From positions 1,091,465 through 1,155,464 of the forward strand of contig NZ_CP024770.1 in assembly GCF_011395035.1 (NCBI RefSeq): a stretch of DNA of 64,000 nucleotides, read 5' to 3'. The DNA is from Pantoea cypripedii. Its GTDB lineage: Bacteria > Pseudomonadota > Gammaproteobacteria > Enterobacterales > Enterobacteriaceae. The position numbers and the translations under genes are program-made. Below the pieces are notes generated by a model that had not been told where the DNA came from, ran no database searches, and was given only the letters and a program-made list of their open reading frames with translations. This document shows positions 9,140 through 17,881 of this stretch, piece after piece (position 1 is the first letter of the stretch; each line of letters begins with the position of its first letter).

Positions 9140-9558
9140 ACTCGCTACAGCGGTTTTTTGCATTCCACTCCTGAACATATCCAGATTACAGCTCGCTATA
9201 GCAGTCTTTTTCTCTCGCTATAGTGGTCAATTTTGCCCTGGAAAGAAACTGCTGTAGAGAGAAAGATGACTTAAAACCGGCAAAAGATGACCGCTATAGA
9301 GAGAGGTTTTTGAAAACGTTAGCCTGCCATTGCACAACCCCCCTGGTACTTACTAACCTGACAGGCCTTGGTGTACATGATGTTAGTAATCACTAACATC
9401 AAGGGGCACGTTTAAAATGAACTGTTCTCCTCCACATCAAAATGCACGTAAGAATCGCAATATTCTTTTAATTCTCACCATAGCAGTCACCCCTGATGCT
9501 GTTGTTGCTCTCCATAGTAGTCATTCTGAAAAACTCTCGTTACTCTCCACAGTGGTCA
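9140..9558. repeat. RepFIB-type iterons downstream of repA (about 8 copies)
   Basis: These are the same 17-bp family as upstream. Inverted copies lie at 9140-9156, 9191-9207, 9213-9229, 9473-9489, 9507-9523 and 9542-9558. Direct copies lie at about 9246-9262 and 9288-9304. In RepFIB plasmids the downstream iterons contribute to copy control and incompatibility. The short ORF at 9417-9668 runs through three copies and is probably not a gene. Confidence 0.85.
9378..9401. repeat. 24-bp perfect palindrome
   Basis: The arms TGATGTTAGT and ACTAACATCA surround a central AATC. A related TACTTACTAACC lies about 30 bp upstream. The site sits within the downstream iteron region and is unlike the iterons. 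It could be an operator or a protein-binding site of the replicon; its function is unknown. Confidence 0.5.
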
Positions 9559-10171
9559 TCATGGGAATGGATTGTCTCTCGCCTGTTCTGGGCAGTCGGC
9601 TCAGTATTTTGCATGAGTTTTTATGGCGTCAATTGGCGAACATCGACTCCCTCTCTCTAAGACCTTGAATGCCTTCGTCAGACTTAACTAGCTCGGCCCC
9701 GATCCGGCAGAAAGTATTTCTCCTCACGGCGAGGATTTGTCGACCCCCCAAACGGAAGTACTGCTCTCTTTAAAACATTCGGTGATGGAAAATCCGCGCT
9801 ATGTCCTCAGACACATGGTTCCTGGCTTCGTATGTTAGCAAATCATGATATGCCTACAGATCTCCACGAGGTTTTCAATCTCCAGACTACGGTTTGTCTT
9901 CGTCGAACGGCCTCCCCATCTTCAACTGTAATAGCCACTTTTATATCACTTAAAAGTGATCAATACATCATGGATTATTGTCGACAATGATTGGTTGTAT
10001 GTTGGTGCATTCTCGCGTTTTCAAGATCAAATTTGGTGCATTACCTTGAAATTTCTTTCTGTGATGAGATGGGGATAGAATTTTGTCAGTGAATGGATTT
10101 AATTTTTAATACATTAAAAAACAATGTAATGAATAAAAATTCAGTGAATAAAAATTGAGTTGGAACGAACC
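9559..10171. other. Gene-free stretch upstream of the sugar-importer operon
   Basis: No recognisable gene is present. A 48-codon open stretch at about 9691-9837 has no start or family features that I recognise. The segment holds the palindrome ATTGTCGACAAT (9977-9988) and two GGTGCAT half-sites (within 10003-10010 and 10034-10041), which could be regulator sites for the operon starting at 10359. The second half of the gap is A+T-rich, as for a promoter region. Confidence 0.4.
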
Positions 10172-10187
10172 TGGATCGCTTCCTGCA
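10172..10187 (+). promoter_or_regulatory. Possible sigma-54 promoter for the sugar-importer operon
   Basis: TGGATCGCTTCCTGCA has the invariant GG (10173-10174) and GC (10185-10186) at -24/-12 spacing but departs from TGGCAC. TGGTGC half-sites at 10003 and 10034 lie 130-170 bp upstream, where NtrC would bind, though their partner halves are weak. Two more TGGTGC copies follow at 10202 and 10212. This is a weaker case than the promoters at 16228 and 40766. Confidence 0.35.
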
Positions 10188-10358
10188 ATAACGCATTAAC
10201 CTGGTGCAAATTGGTGCCAATCGACAATTAAACGTCGACATATTGTCATCAATAAGATTCTCCCAATGAGCGAGCACCGGGTAACGCCTGTATTTAACGC
10301 AGTGCGTACTTCTTACGCCTGCTACATCGCAACTTATGTCATCTGTCGGGGAAGCTTT

Positions 10359-11414
10359 ATGAAAACAAGTAAACGCATGAGTTCTCGTTCTTTGATGTCT
10401 TTTTTGATTGCAAGCACCATTGTTATCTCTGGTTTCACCATCCTGAATGCAGCGAAAGCTGAAACTGATAAACCAGTAATTGGTTTATCCAACTCCTATT
10501 ACGGGAACACATGGCGACGCCAGATGGTGAACTCTTTTGAGGAAGAGGCAAAAAAAGCCAAAGAACAGGGACTGATTGCTGACTATGTTGTTTTCAACAG
10601 TGATGGTACTGCTGCTCAGCAGAGCAGCCAGGTGGCACAATTGATCCTGAAGGGAGTTAATGCCATTGCTATCGATGCCGCATCCGAGACAGCACTCAAT
10701 GGTGTTATCGAGAAGGCCTGTAAAGCTGGAATTAAAGTTGTCTCGTTTGATTCGGTTGCCTCAGCGAAATGCAACACACAACTGCCGTTCGACTTCGCGG
10801 GATACAAACGGGAACAGACCGAAGCCACTCTGAAGCAAATCAACTACAAAGGGAATGTGATCATTGTTCGTGGCGTAAAAGGGAATGTGCCGGATATGCT
10901 CATTTCCTCAGCTCAGAATGAGATTTTGAAAAAATATCCTGACGTTAAAGTGGTCGCTACCGTTTATGGCCAGGCTACGGCTTCGGTTGCCCAGTCGGCA
11001 GTAACGAATGTGTTGCCATCCCTGCCGCACGTTGATGCGGTGTTGGCGCAGGGCGGCAGTGACGATATCGGTATTGCCCAGGCGTTTGAGCAATTTGGCG
11101 GTAGTTATAAAACCAAAATGCCGGTCATCGAAGGCGGAGGCAGCTCCAACTTTATCCACTGGTGGGCTAAGCAACGTGAAGCGAATGGTTACAGCACTAC
11201 ATCGATGAACGTTACACCTGGTGTCGGCGGCGCCGCATTCTGGCTGGCATATGAGATGGCAATCGGTACCAAAGTTCCGGCAAAAATGATCATGCCGGTG
11301 GTGACAGTGACCAACGACACCCTTTCCCAGTTCACTCATCTTCCTGATGGCGTCATCGTCAGCCCTTCCTACGACCTTACGTGGGTGAAGAGTAACCTGC
11401 TGCAACCCAAATAA
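10359..11414 (+). CDS. Periplasmic sugar-binding protein of ABC importer (RbsB/Peripla_BP_4 type)
   Basis: This periplasmic substrate-binding protein captures a sugar-like ligand for the importer encoded downstream. I choose the ATG at 10359 (GGGGAAG just upstream). It begins a typical signal peptide with basic MKTSKRMSSR, a hydrophobic core and an AKA cleavage-like end near residue 34. A start at 10266 would put a non-signal extension in front. The mature part has type I periplasmic-binding features: PVIGLSNSYYGNTWRRQMV, LILKGVNAIAIDAAS and AGIKVVSFDS, plus GGSDDIG-like hinge elements. It is about 351 residues long. The ligand cannot be read from sequence; the neighbouring lactonase hints at a sugar, sugar acid or lactone. 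Confidence 0.85.
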   Translation: MKTSKRMSSRSLMSFLIASTIVISGFTILNAAKAETDKPVIGLSNSYYGNTWRRQMVNSFEEEAKKAKEQGLIADYVVFNSDGTAAQQSSQVAQLILKGVNAIAIDAASETALNGVIEKACKAGIKVVSFDSVASAKCNTQLPFDFAGYKREQTEATLKQINYKGNVIIVRGVKGNVPDMLISSAQNEILKKYPDVKVVATVYGQATASVAQSAVTNVLPSLPHVDAVLAQGGSDDIGIAQAFEQFGGSYKTKMPVIEGGGSSNFIHWWAKQREANGYSTTSMNVTPGVGGAAFWLAYEMAIGTKVPAKMIMPVVTVTNDTLSQFTHLPDGVIVSPSYDLTWVKSNLLQPK

Positions 11415-11427
11415 GCCTCTGAACGAG

Positions 11428-11453
11428 TGTGCACCCATGTTGCCGGGTGCACA
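11428..11453 (+). terminator. Intercistronic hairpin after the binding-protein gene
   Basis: The 9-bp stem TGTGCACCC / GGGTGCACA (11428-11436, 11445-11453) has an 8-base loop and no T-run. Hairpins in this position often stabilise the 3' end of the binding-protein message, so that it is made in excess over the membrane parts. Confidence 0.55.
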
Positions 11454-11478
11454 GCTCAGTCATGTTTATCAGGAGTGA

Positions 11479-13944
11479 ATGATGGAATTGAATACACAAC
11501 AACAAAGCTTTGATGCCGCTTCGGTGACTGATATTGGGAGCCAGAAAAATAAAGCCGCATTGCAAATGGTGTCTGTCAGCAAAACCTACGGTACGACCAA
11601 AGCAAATGCAGATGTAAATCTTCATCTTAATGCTGGCGAAATACTGGGTCTGGTAGGCGGGAACGGGGCAGGTAAGTCGACCCTGATGAAGATCCTGACG
11701 GGAGTTGTTCCACCCGATTCCGGAAACATTCTGCTGGATAATACCTGGATTGGGTTGGCTGAGTACGACGCCAACGAAGCACGTCGCCTGGGGATTCGTA
11801 TTGTTCACCAGGAGCTTTCGTTATGTGACAACCTCACCGTCGCGGATAATTTTTTCATCGAGTCACCCTCACAGGCTGCATCAGGTCTCGGTTGGAAAAA
11901 ACCCTATATCGACCATGCGCGTGATGCACTCGATCTGATTTTCCCCAATCATGGCATTAATGTTGAATCACGGGTGGAAAATCTCTCGATCAGTCAACGG
12001 CAGATGGTAGAGATTGTCAGAGCGATTACCGGACCAGGCGCGAGAATCGTGGTGTTGGATGAACCGACATCATCGCTGGATAAAAAACGCAGTGCGCAAT
12101 TTCGCCACTATATTTTGCGCAAAGCCGCCGAGGGCATGGCATTCATCCTCATCAGCCACAAACTCCAGGAAATCGTTGAAACCTGTGATCGCGTCATGGT
12201 CATGCGCAATGGACGTGATATCCCTGGCGTGGGTAACGAAGAGATTACTGTCCCTCAGTTGATTAGTGCGATGGGTGGACAAAGCGAATCTCAGTCACAT
12301 GAAAGACGAGCAAGGCGTGCAGCCGCTCAAAAGTCCTCGCGAGTAATAGGCCGTATTGAAGCTCCGGAAACTGTTGATAATCCGATCGAATTAAGGACGG
12401 GAGAGATCATCGGACTGGCCGGGCTTGAGGGAGCCGGCCAGCGTACTTTCTTACGCTCCTGGTACGAGCAGCAACGCCAGACAGGAAACAGTATCGCATA
12501 CGTGTCAGGTGACCGGCAGAAAGAGGGTATCTTTCCGCTTTGGAGCGTACTCACCAACATTACCTTTGGTCAGTTTGTCAAATCTCCCAATCTTTGTTTT
12601 CTCGGTGCTTCAGCAGGTATTGAACGTGCGGAGAAAGCGAGCCAGGAACTGAAGCTGGATCAATCCCGTTTTTCTTCACTGATTGGGGATCTGTCTGGTG
12701 GCAACCAGCAGAAGGCTTTGGTCGCCAGGGCATTAGTAGGGGAAGGGGAAACCATCCTGTTTGATGATCCTACCCGTGGTGTGGATGTTGCGGCGAAGGA
12801 TGATTTCTATGAAACCATTACCAATGTCGTCAATGACGACAAACTGGTGCTCTGGTACTCGACTGAAGACATTGAATTTCTCGAATGCGATCGCGTATTG
12901 GTATTCAAAGATGGCCGTATCGTCCGGGTGCTGGAGAATGAAGATATTTCCCTGGATGCCATCATTTCCAGTTCATTCAGCGAAACCACAACCCAACCGA
13001 AGAAAGTAACAGAGCACAAACGTTCTCACGGGATGTTGACGCAGTCAGCACCTTTGCTGGGCCTCATCATCATGTTTGTTGCCCTGGGAGTGCTGAATCC
13101 AGCGGCGGCTTCTCTGATGGGGGTGGATCTGTTGCTGACGCCATCCATCGTGCTGGTGTTGGTCGCGCTGGCGCAGATGTTTGTTGTGGGAGGAAGTGAG
13201 ATAGACCTGAGCGTTGGTGCTTTCACTGGTCTTATAAACGTACTGACAGCGATGTATCTGGTGGATAACCCCGGAATGGCGATCCTGGCGGTTACCGCTT
13301 CTCTCATCGTCTATGCCTCTCTGGGAACTCTTATTCAGCGCAGAAAAATCCCCTCGATTGTTCTTACTCTCGGTAGCTCTTTTGTCTGGGCTGGCACCAG
13401 TTATACGTTACAACCCGTACCTGGAGGCAGCAGCCCGGAATGGCTAAGCAATTTTTTTGCCTGGCATATTGCCGGTTTTCCAGGATCAGTAATTTTGATT
13501 ATTGCACTCGCAGTGATCGCTGTCTTGATTGACCGCTCACGTATGGGGGTGGCGTTGCGTGGATTTGGCGGTAATGCCGCAGCGATGTCACGCACTGGTT
13601 GGTCAGCCACTAAGTACGCTTTCCTGCGTTATGGGATTGCCGGTGTTTTTGGCGTGCTGGCCGGTTTTGCTCTGACGGGTATCAGCGGTGCCAGCGATCT
13701 GAACTCATCCAGTTCTTTAACACTTGTCAGTGTTGCGGCGGTAGTGGTCGGAGGCAGTGCATTAATGGGGGGAATGATTTCTCCGGTTGGTGCGGTGGCA
13801 GGTGCTTTGATACTCGCACTAACGGGCGCTTTGTTAGGTGCATTGAATATTGATACAGACTTTAATGCTGCCGTTCAGGGGTGCCTGCTCATCACGATGC
13901 TGGTTGTTCAAACACTATTAAAACCGAAGAAAAGAGGTGCCTGA
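11479..13944 (+). CDS. Fused sugar ABC ATPase-permease (RbsA-RbsC fusion)
   Basis: This single 821-residue protein joins a two-domain RbsA-like ATPase (about 25-505) to an RbsC-like permease (about 520-821). ATPase half 1 has Walker A GGNGAGKST (60-68), the LSISQRQM signature and IVVLDEPTSSLD Walker B. Half 2 has a degenerate GLEGAGQRT loop, as is normal for this family, a shortened linker, then LSGGNQQKALVARAL and ILFDDPTRGVD. The permease part has several hydrophobic helices and the EIDLSVGAF motif of BPD_transp_2 proteins. The start is ATG 11479 or 11482, behind AGGAG. It overlaps the next gene (TGATG). Separate genes are usual, so the fusion is notable. Confidence 0.85.
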   Translation: MMELNTQQQSFDAASVTDIGSQKNKAALQMVSVSKTYGTTKANADVNLHLNAGEILGLVGGNGAGKSTLMKILTGVVPPDSGNILLDNTWIGLAEYDANEARRLGIRIVHQELSLCDNLTVADNFFIESPSQAASGLGWKKPYIDHARDALDLIFPNHGINVESRVENLSISQRQMVEIVRAITGPGARIVVLDEPTSSLDKKRSAQFRHYILRKAAEGMAFILISHKLQEIVETCDRVMVMRNGRDIPGVGNEEITVPQLISAMGGQSESQSHERRARRAAAQKSSRVIGRIEAPETVDNPIELRTGEIIGLAGLEGAGQRTFLRSWYEQQRQTGNSIAYVSGDRQKEGIFPLWSVLTNITFGQFVKSPNLCFLGASAGIERAEKASQELKLDQSRFSSLIGDLSGGNQQKALVARALVGEGETILFDDPTRGVDVAAKDDFYETITNVVNDDKLVLWYSTEDIEFLECDRVLVFKDGRIVRVLENEDISLDAIISSSFSETTTQPKKVTEHKRSHGMLTQSAPLLGLIIMFVALGVLNPAAASLMGVDLLLTPSIVLVLVALAQMFVVGGSEIDLSVGAFTGLINVLTAMYLVDNPGMAILAVTASLIVYASLGTLIQRRKIPSIVLTLGSSFVWAGTSYTLQPVPGGSSPEWLSNFFAWHIAGFPGSVILIIALAVIAVLIDRSRMGVALRGFGGNAAAMSRTGWSATKYAFLRYGIAGVFGVLAGFALTGISGASDLNSSSSLTLVSVAAVVVGGSALMGGMISPVGAVAGALILALTGALLGALNIDTDFNAAVQGCLLITMLVVQTLLKPKKRGA

Positions 13945-14903
13945 TGTTGACTCAATTCACCGCTAAACATCGTTGGGTATGGTCATGTGCGGGTACGCTG
14001 TTGTTATGGGGTGCACTCTCGCTGGTGACCGGACAGTTCAGCCTGAGCAGTCTCTCCGGTATGGCAATGTCTGCCAGTTTTCTGGTCCTGGCGGCGTTGG
14101 GGCAGACTTTGGTTGTGACATCGGGCCGTGGAAACATTGATTTATCCATTGCAGGCGTAATCACGTTCAGTGCTTTCGCTGCAAATTATATGAGCCAGTT
14201 CCACTCATTCACATGGTTCGCCGTGATCGGCATCGTACTTGTCATCGGCCTCGTTACCGGGCTGGTTAATGCCATATTGGTGGTCGTGTGCCACATCCCA
14301 GCCATCATTGCCACACTTGCAACGGGGTACATACTCGCGACCTGTGCACTACTTACCAATCGAGTGATGCCTTCATCCAGCCTCCCGACCGCCATCAAAG
14401 TGCTATCGTCTGGCCATACTGCATCAGTACCAAATATTTTTATCCTGGCACTGGTTGCCGTAGGTCTGGTCGGGTTGCTACTTAATTTTACCGTATATGG
14501 GCGCAAACTGGCTGCGGTGGGGCAGAACGAACAGGTCGCTCAGTTAGCCGGAGTTAACAGCAAACGCATTATGGCGTCATCGTTTGTCATCTCCTCATGT
14601 ATTACCGCAATAACCGGCCTGTTACTCGCAAGTTATGTGGGTGGTGCATTCCTGGAAATGGGGACGTCATACACCCTGCAATCTATAGGTGCTGTGGTGC
14701 TGGGAGGCTCGTTGATATTTGGCGGCTGCTCAACGGCATTGGGCACATTCTTTGGCAGCGCCGTACTTATTCTTATCGTGACCACGGCTCAGATCGCAGG
14801 ACTGCCAGCAGGCGCGCAGGATGTTGTTCAGGGTATTGTGATCATCGCGGTTCTTTTCCTGGCTAGCGGGAAAAAACAGACATCAAAATTAAAAGTAGCC
14901 TGA
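13944..14903 (+). CDS. Sugar ABC importer permease (RbsC-like)
   Basis: This 319-residue inner-membrane permease of the BPD_transp_2 family has eight or more hydrophobic segments. Its NIDLSIAGVITFSAF motif parallels EIDLSVGAF in the fused partner, and its C-terminal GGSLIFGGCSTALGTFFG is typical. It pairs with the permease half of the upstream fusion to form a heterodimeric channel. I use ATG 13944, which overlaps the previous stop; an upstream in-frame start at 13881 lies wholly inside the preceding gene. The last helix ends in a basic tail (KKQTSKLK). Confidence 0.85.
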   Translation: MLTQFTAKHRWVWSCAGTLLLWGALSLVTGQFSLSSLSGMAMSASFLVLAALGQTLVVTSGRGNIDLSIAGVITFSAFAANYMSQFHSFTWFAVIGIVLVIGLVTGLVNAILVVVCHIPAIIATLATGYILATCALLTNRVMPSSSLPTAIKVLSSGHTASVPNIFILALVAVGLVGLLLNFTVYGRKLAAVGQNEQVAQLAGVNSKRIMASSFVISSCITAITGLLLASYVGGAFLEMGTSYTLQSIGAVVLGGSLIFGGCSTALGTFFGSAVLILIVTTAQIAGLPAGAQDVVQGIVIIAVLFLASGKKQTSKLKVA

Positions 14904-14927
14904 TAAACCTGATTTCACGGAGAAGAT

Positions 14928-15836
14928 ATGCAGCACATTGAAATCTACCATCGCGATTTTTTGCGTTACATTCTGCCGCAATGCCCACTGGTCAAATTGC
15001 ATTCTGGCATGGCCTGGACAGAAGGACCGGTTTATTTTGCTGATACCAAAACGTTAATCTGGAGTGACTCACCAAATCACCGCCTCATGAAACTTGATGA
15101 AGTCAGTGGCAGCGTCAGCATCCTGCGTGAAAGTTCGAATTATGCCAACGGCAATACCCGCGATATGCAGGGCCGGCTGGTTAGTTGCGAACATGCCACA
15201 CGTAGTATTTCACGGACAGAATACGATGGCAGCATAGTTACCCTCGTCGATAGCTACGAAGGGCGACCACTGAATTCACCCAATGACGTGGTGGTGAAGT
15301 CCGATGGGACTATCTGGTTCACCGATCCGACCTATGGCATTAGTGCAGAGTATGAAGGTGGAGTTGCGGTACCTGAGCAGGAAAAACGAAATGTCTTTCG
15401 TTTCGACCCACGTGACAACAGTTTGCGAGCAGTGGTTGATGACTTTGCACAGCCCAATGGTCTGGCTTTCTCTCCTGATGAAAAGACATTATATATCGCA
15501 GATTCAGGCTTCTGGCCGAATCCGGACGATCCTCATCATATCCGCGCATTTGATGTTTCCGATGAGGGTTATCTTTCTAATAGCAGAGTCATTGTGGATG
15601 TCGAGCCGGGTATTCCAGATGGGCTTCGGGTGGATGCCTCTGGCAACTTGTGGATCAGCTGTGCCGATGGTGTGCTTTGCGCCAGAAGGACTGGTGAGCT
15701 GATTGGCAAAATTAAAGTGCCTGAGAACGTGGCCAACCTGTGTTTTGGTGGGGAGCGGCGTAACAGGCTTTATATCTGTGCGCATACATCGCTATATGCC
15801 ATTTTCCTGAATACCACCGGTGCTTTTCGCCCATAG
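14928..15836 (+). CDS. SMP-30/gluconolactonase-family hydrolase
   Basis: This 302-residue six-bladed beta-propeller protein of the SGL family probably hydrolyses a sugar lactone in the cytoplasm, as no signal peptide is seen. Metal-site motifs are visible: the Glu of AWTEGPVYF (about 32), NSPNDVVV (about 115, Asn), the GLAFSPDEKTLYIADSG repeat and IPDGLRVDASGN (Asp, about 225). It is the last gene of the 10359-15836 operon, 25 bp after the permease with GGAG in front. The context points to uptake of a sugar whose oxidised or lactone form is then opened; no matching dehydrogenase is in this operon. Confidence 0.85.
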   Translation: MQHIEIYHRDFLRYILPQCPLVKLHSGMAWTEGPVYFADTKTLIWSDSPNHRLMKLDEVSGSVSILRESSNYANGNTRDMQGRLVSCEHATRSISRTEYDGSIVTLVDSYEGRPLNSPNDVVVKSDGTIWFTDPTYGISAEYEGGVAVPEQEKRNVFRFDPRDNSLRAVVDDFAQPNGLAFSPDEKTLYIADSGFWPNPDDPHHIRAFDVSDEGYLSNSRVIVDVEPGIPDGLRVDASGNLWISCADGVLCARRTGELIGKIKVPENVANLCFGGERRNRLYICAHTSLYAIFLNTTGAFRP

Positions 15837-15885
15837 ACATCACAAGATTTGAGTGAAAAGTCCTTCCTGAAAAGTTTTAGATCTC

Positions 15886-15924
15886 CTCACTTCAGCCAGT
15901 ATTCAGGTAAGTGGCTGAGGTGAG
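15886..15924 (+). terminator. Hairpin after the sugar-importer operon
   Basis: The imperfect 13-bp stem CTCACTTCAGCCA / TGGCTGAGGTGAG is followed by TATTTCC. It lies 50 bp after the lactonase stop. The weak T-run leaves some doubt. Confidence 0.5.
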
Positions 15925-16083
15925 TATTTCCGGTGTTTCATTGCATCAGGTCACGCCAACAAATTCCGCCGTCCGTACCCTCTTTTTGACAACTATTTTC
16001 GCAACGGAAAATCTGGAATTCGTTTTTGTAGATCAATCCATAATCATCTTGCTCAACATTGACCCGCTATAAGGGATGTTTCC

Positions 16084-16119
16084 GCACCAATTTGATGCCA
16101 TTTTGCACCATTATGAAGC
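16084..16119 (+). promoter_or_regulatory. Tandem NtrC-type enhancer sites
   Basis: GCACCAATTTGATGC (16084-16098) and GCACCATTATGAAGC (16105-16119) fit the NtrC pattern GCACCA-N3-TGGTGC with one or two mismatches in the right half. Their centres are 21 bp apart, two helical turns. They lie about 110-145 bp before the sigma-54 promoter at 16228, the usual enhancer distance. Confidence 0.7.
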
Positions 16120-16175
16120 CGGGATCGTCATTTATGTGCGAAATGATGATGTGTAGATAAAATCAGATGGCTTTA

Positions 16176-16262
16176 TTGTAGGACAAATTTATGGATTTAT
16201 TCTATGTAAAACCAGTAAATTCACATGTGGCACGCCTCTTGCAGAGTAAAATCGTACCACAA
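16176..16262 (+). promoter_or_regulatory. Two GntR/FadR-type operators flanking the sigma-54 promoter
   Basis: TTGTAGGACAA (16176-16186) and TCGTACCACAA (16252-16262) fit the FadR-subfamily pattern TNGTNNNACNA. The second covers the expected transcription start. The same two-site arrangement occurs at 40763-40797 upstream of the pxpA-like operon. The likely regulator is the GntR protein encoded at 39442-40128. Confidence 0.6.
16228..16243 (+). promoter_or_regulatory. Sigma-54 promoter of the amino-acid importer operon
   Basis: TGGCACGCCTCTTGCA is an essentially perfect -24/-12 element (TGGCACG-N4-TTGCA), with GG at 16229-16230 and GC at 16241-16242. With the upstream NtrC sites it predicts expression under nitrogen limitation. 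The start codon follows about 80 bp later. Confidence 0.85.
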
Positions 16263-16321
16263 TTTCGCAATCAGTCAGTGTGGAGTGATGCGAACCCCCT
16301 AAATCTGAAGGAGTTAAGTTT

Positions 16322-17191
16322 ATGGTCTCAAGGCGTTTGTTCCGTGATCGGTTTGTCTCTGCTCTGATTTTTCTGGTTATCTCCATCATATCATTTTCGT
16401 CTTCTGCAGCGACGCTGGATGAAATCAAAGCTCGTGGTTACATGGTTGTCGCGACGGAAGATGATTTTGCACCTTTTGAATTCGTTAAAGATGGAAAAGG
16501 GCAGGGTTTTGATTACGACATGTTGGCGGAGCTGAGAAAATATGCGCCTTTTGAAATTCGTCAGGAAGTGATGCCGTGGTCCGGCATTCTGCCTGGGGTT
16601 ACGTCAGGAAAATTTGATGCAGCAATTACTGCTGTGAGTTTAACGGCGGAGCGCATGCAGGCGTTAAGCTTTACGCAACCCTGGGCGCTGGCAACGCATT
16701 ATTCCATTATGCGTGCAGGTGACAAACGCGCTAAATCGCTGGAAGCGTTGAACGGACTTACCGTCGGTGTTCAGACAGGGAGTGCACAATACAGTCGTCT
16801 GAATGAGCTTAACGCCATGCTGGAAAAATCAGGTGGAAAAGTTGGTAAGGTAGTGACCTATCCCTCATACCCTGAGATCTATGCGGACCTCGCCAATGGC
16901 CGACTGGATTATGTTGTTAATACCCTGATTGGTGCCAATAGCCTGGTGAGCCAGCGCCCTGGTGTGTTTCAGGTCGGTGTGCCGGTAGCTGGTCCGGGTT
17001 ATTACGCCTATCCAGTGAAAAGTGGCAACGATTCAGTACTGCAATTCCTGACCGGTTTTATCGAGCATATGCGTCAGAGCGGGAAACTGGCTGAATTGCA
17101 GAAAAAATGGTTCGGTCAGACCTTTGATAACCTTCCAGCTGGCTCAATCACCTCTGCAGATGAAGTTAAACGGCTGACCTCAGTTCACTGA
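16322..17191 (+). CDS. Amino-acid ABC importer binding protein (solute-binding family 3)
   Basis: This 289-residue periplasmic protein begins with a signal peptide (basic MVSRRLFRDR, hydrophobic core, SSAA cleavage region near residue 30). The mature part starts ATLDEIKARGYMVVATEDDF, and APFEFVKDGKGQGFDYDML is the classic family-3 N-lobe. The C-lobe contains LTVGVQTGSAQYS. The ligand is probably a polar amino acid or related compound, but which one is not readable. It is the first gene of an operon with two permeases and an ATPase, under sigma-54, NtrC and GntR-type sites, so it most likely serves nitrogen scavenging. Confidence 0.9.
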   Translation: MVSRRLFRDRFVSALIFLVISIISFSSSAATLDEIKARGYMVVATEDDFAPFEFVKDGKGQGFDYDMLAELRKYAPFEIRQEVMPWSGILPGVTSGKFDAAITAVSLTAERMQALSFTQPWALATHYSIMRAGDKRAKSLEALNGLTVGVQTGSAQYSRLNELNAMLEKSGGKVGKVVTYPSYPEIYADLANGRLDYVVNTLIGANSLVSQRPGVFQVGVPVAGPGYYAYPVKSGNDSVLQFLTGFIEHMRQSGKLAELQKKWFGQTFDNLPAGSITSADEVKRLTSVH

Positions 17192-17229
17192 TGTAACCAT
17201 CGTTAACCGCAAAGAGTAGGTGACAATTT

Positions 17230-17871
17230 ATGGAATTATCAGACTGGTCTCTGCTCTTTGCAGGAGCATGGACAACGCTATGGATTTCCGGTTCGGCCAT
17301 CCTTATTGGCATTCCGGCAGGGTTGGTACTGGTCCTGATCAGAGGATTAAATATCCGTTGGCTGAATCTTGTCATTGCCTTTTATATCAGTGTCGCCAGG
17401 GCCTCTTCGCTGGTGACATTGGTGCTACTGATTTACTTCGGTATCCCGTCATTTGGTATTGATTTAAGTCCACAGGCAGCTGCTATCCTGGCATTAACCA
17501 TCAATACTACGGCGTTTAATGCCGAAATCTGGCGCAGTTCCTTCCAGGCTTTTCCGCGCGAGCAGATTGAAGCAGCTTATGCTGCGGGGATGACCAGATC
17601 TCTGATGCTCCGCAGAATCATCCTCCCTCAGATTATCGTCAGCAGCCTGCCGATGTTTATCAATGAAATGAGTCTGCTATTGAAATCAAGCCCGGCGGTT
17701 GCCGTGGTTGGTGTGGTGGATTTAACGCGTGTAACCAACCGTATTGCTGCTGTGACCTATGATGCGATGCCCTCCATACTTGCTGCCGGTCTGCTGTATA
17801 TGGTGATGGTAGGAATAATGGTCTGGTTACAGCGTATTGCTGAAAACCGTGCCAGAAATCTTGTGATGTGA
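17230..17871 (+). CDS. Amino-acid ABC importer permease (HisM/GlnP type)
   Basis: This 213-residue inner-membrane permease has five hydrophobic segments. Its EAA loop reads EQIEAAYAAGMTRSLMLRRI then ILPQ, the contact point with the ATPase. The start ATG at 17230 is preceded by AGTAGGTG. A second, distinct permease follows within 11 bp, which implies a heterodimeric channel. Confidence 0.9.
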   Translation: MELSDWSLLFAGAWTTLWISGSAILIGIPAGLVLVLIRGLNIRWLNLVIAFYISVARASSLVTLVLLIYFGIPSFGIDLSPQAAAILALTINTTAFNAEIWRSSFQAFPREQIEAAYAAGMTRSLMLRRIILPQIIVSSLPMFINEMSLLLKSSPAVAVVGVVDLTRVTNRIAAVTYDAMPSILAAGLLYMVMVGIMVWLQRIAENRARNLVM

Positions 17872-17881
17872 GGAGATGATG

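Noticed and set aside
9417..9668. Small ORF with a plausible ribosome site downstream of repA
   Set aside because: Its coding sequence contains three iteron copies and has no recognisable family; probably chance.
9977..9988. ATTGTCGACAAT as another GntR-type operator
   Set aside because: The spacer between TTGT and ACAA is two bases instead of the three seen in the other five sites.
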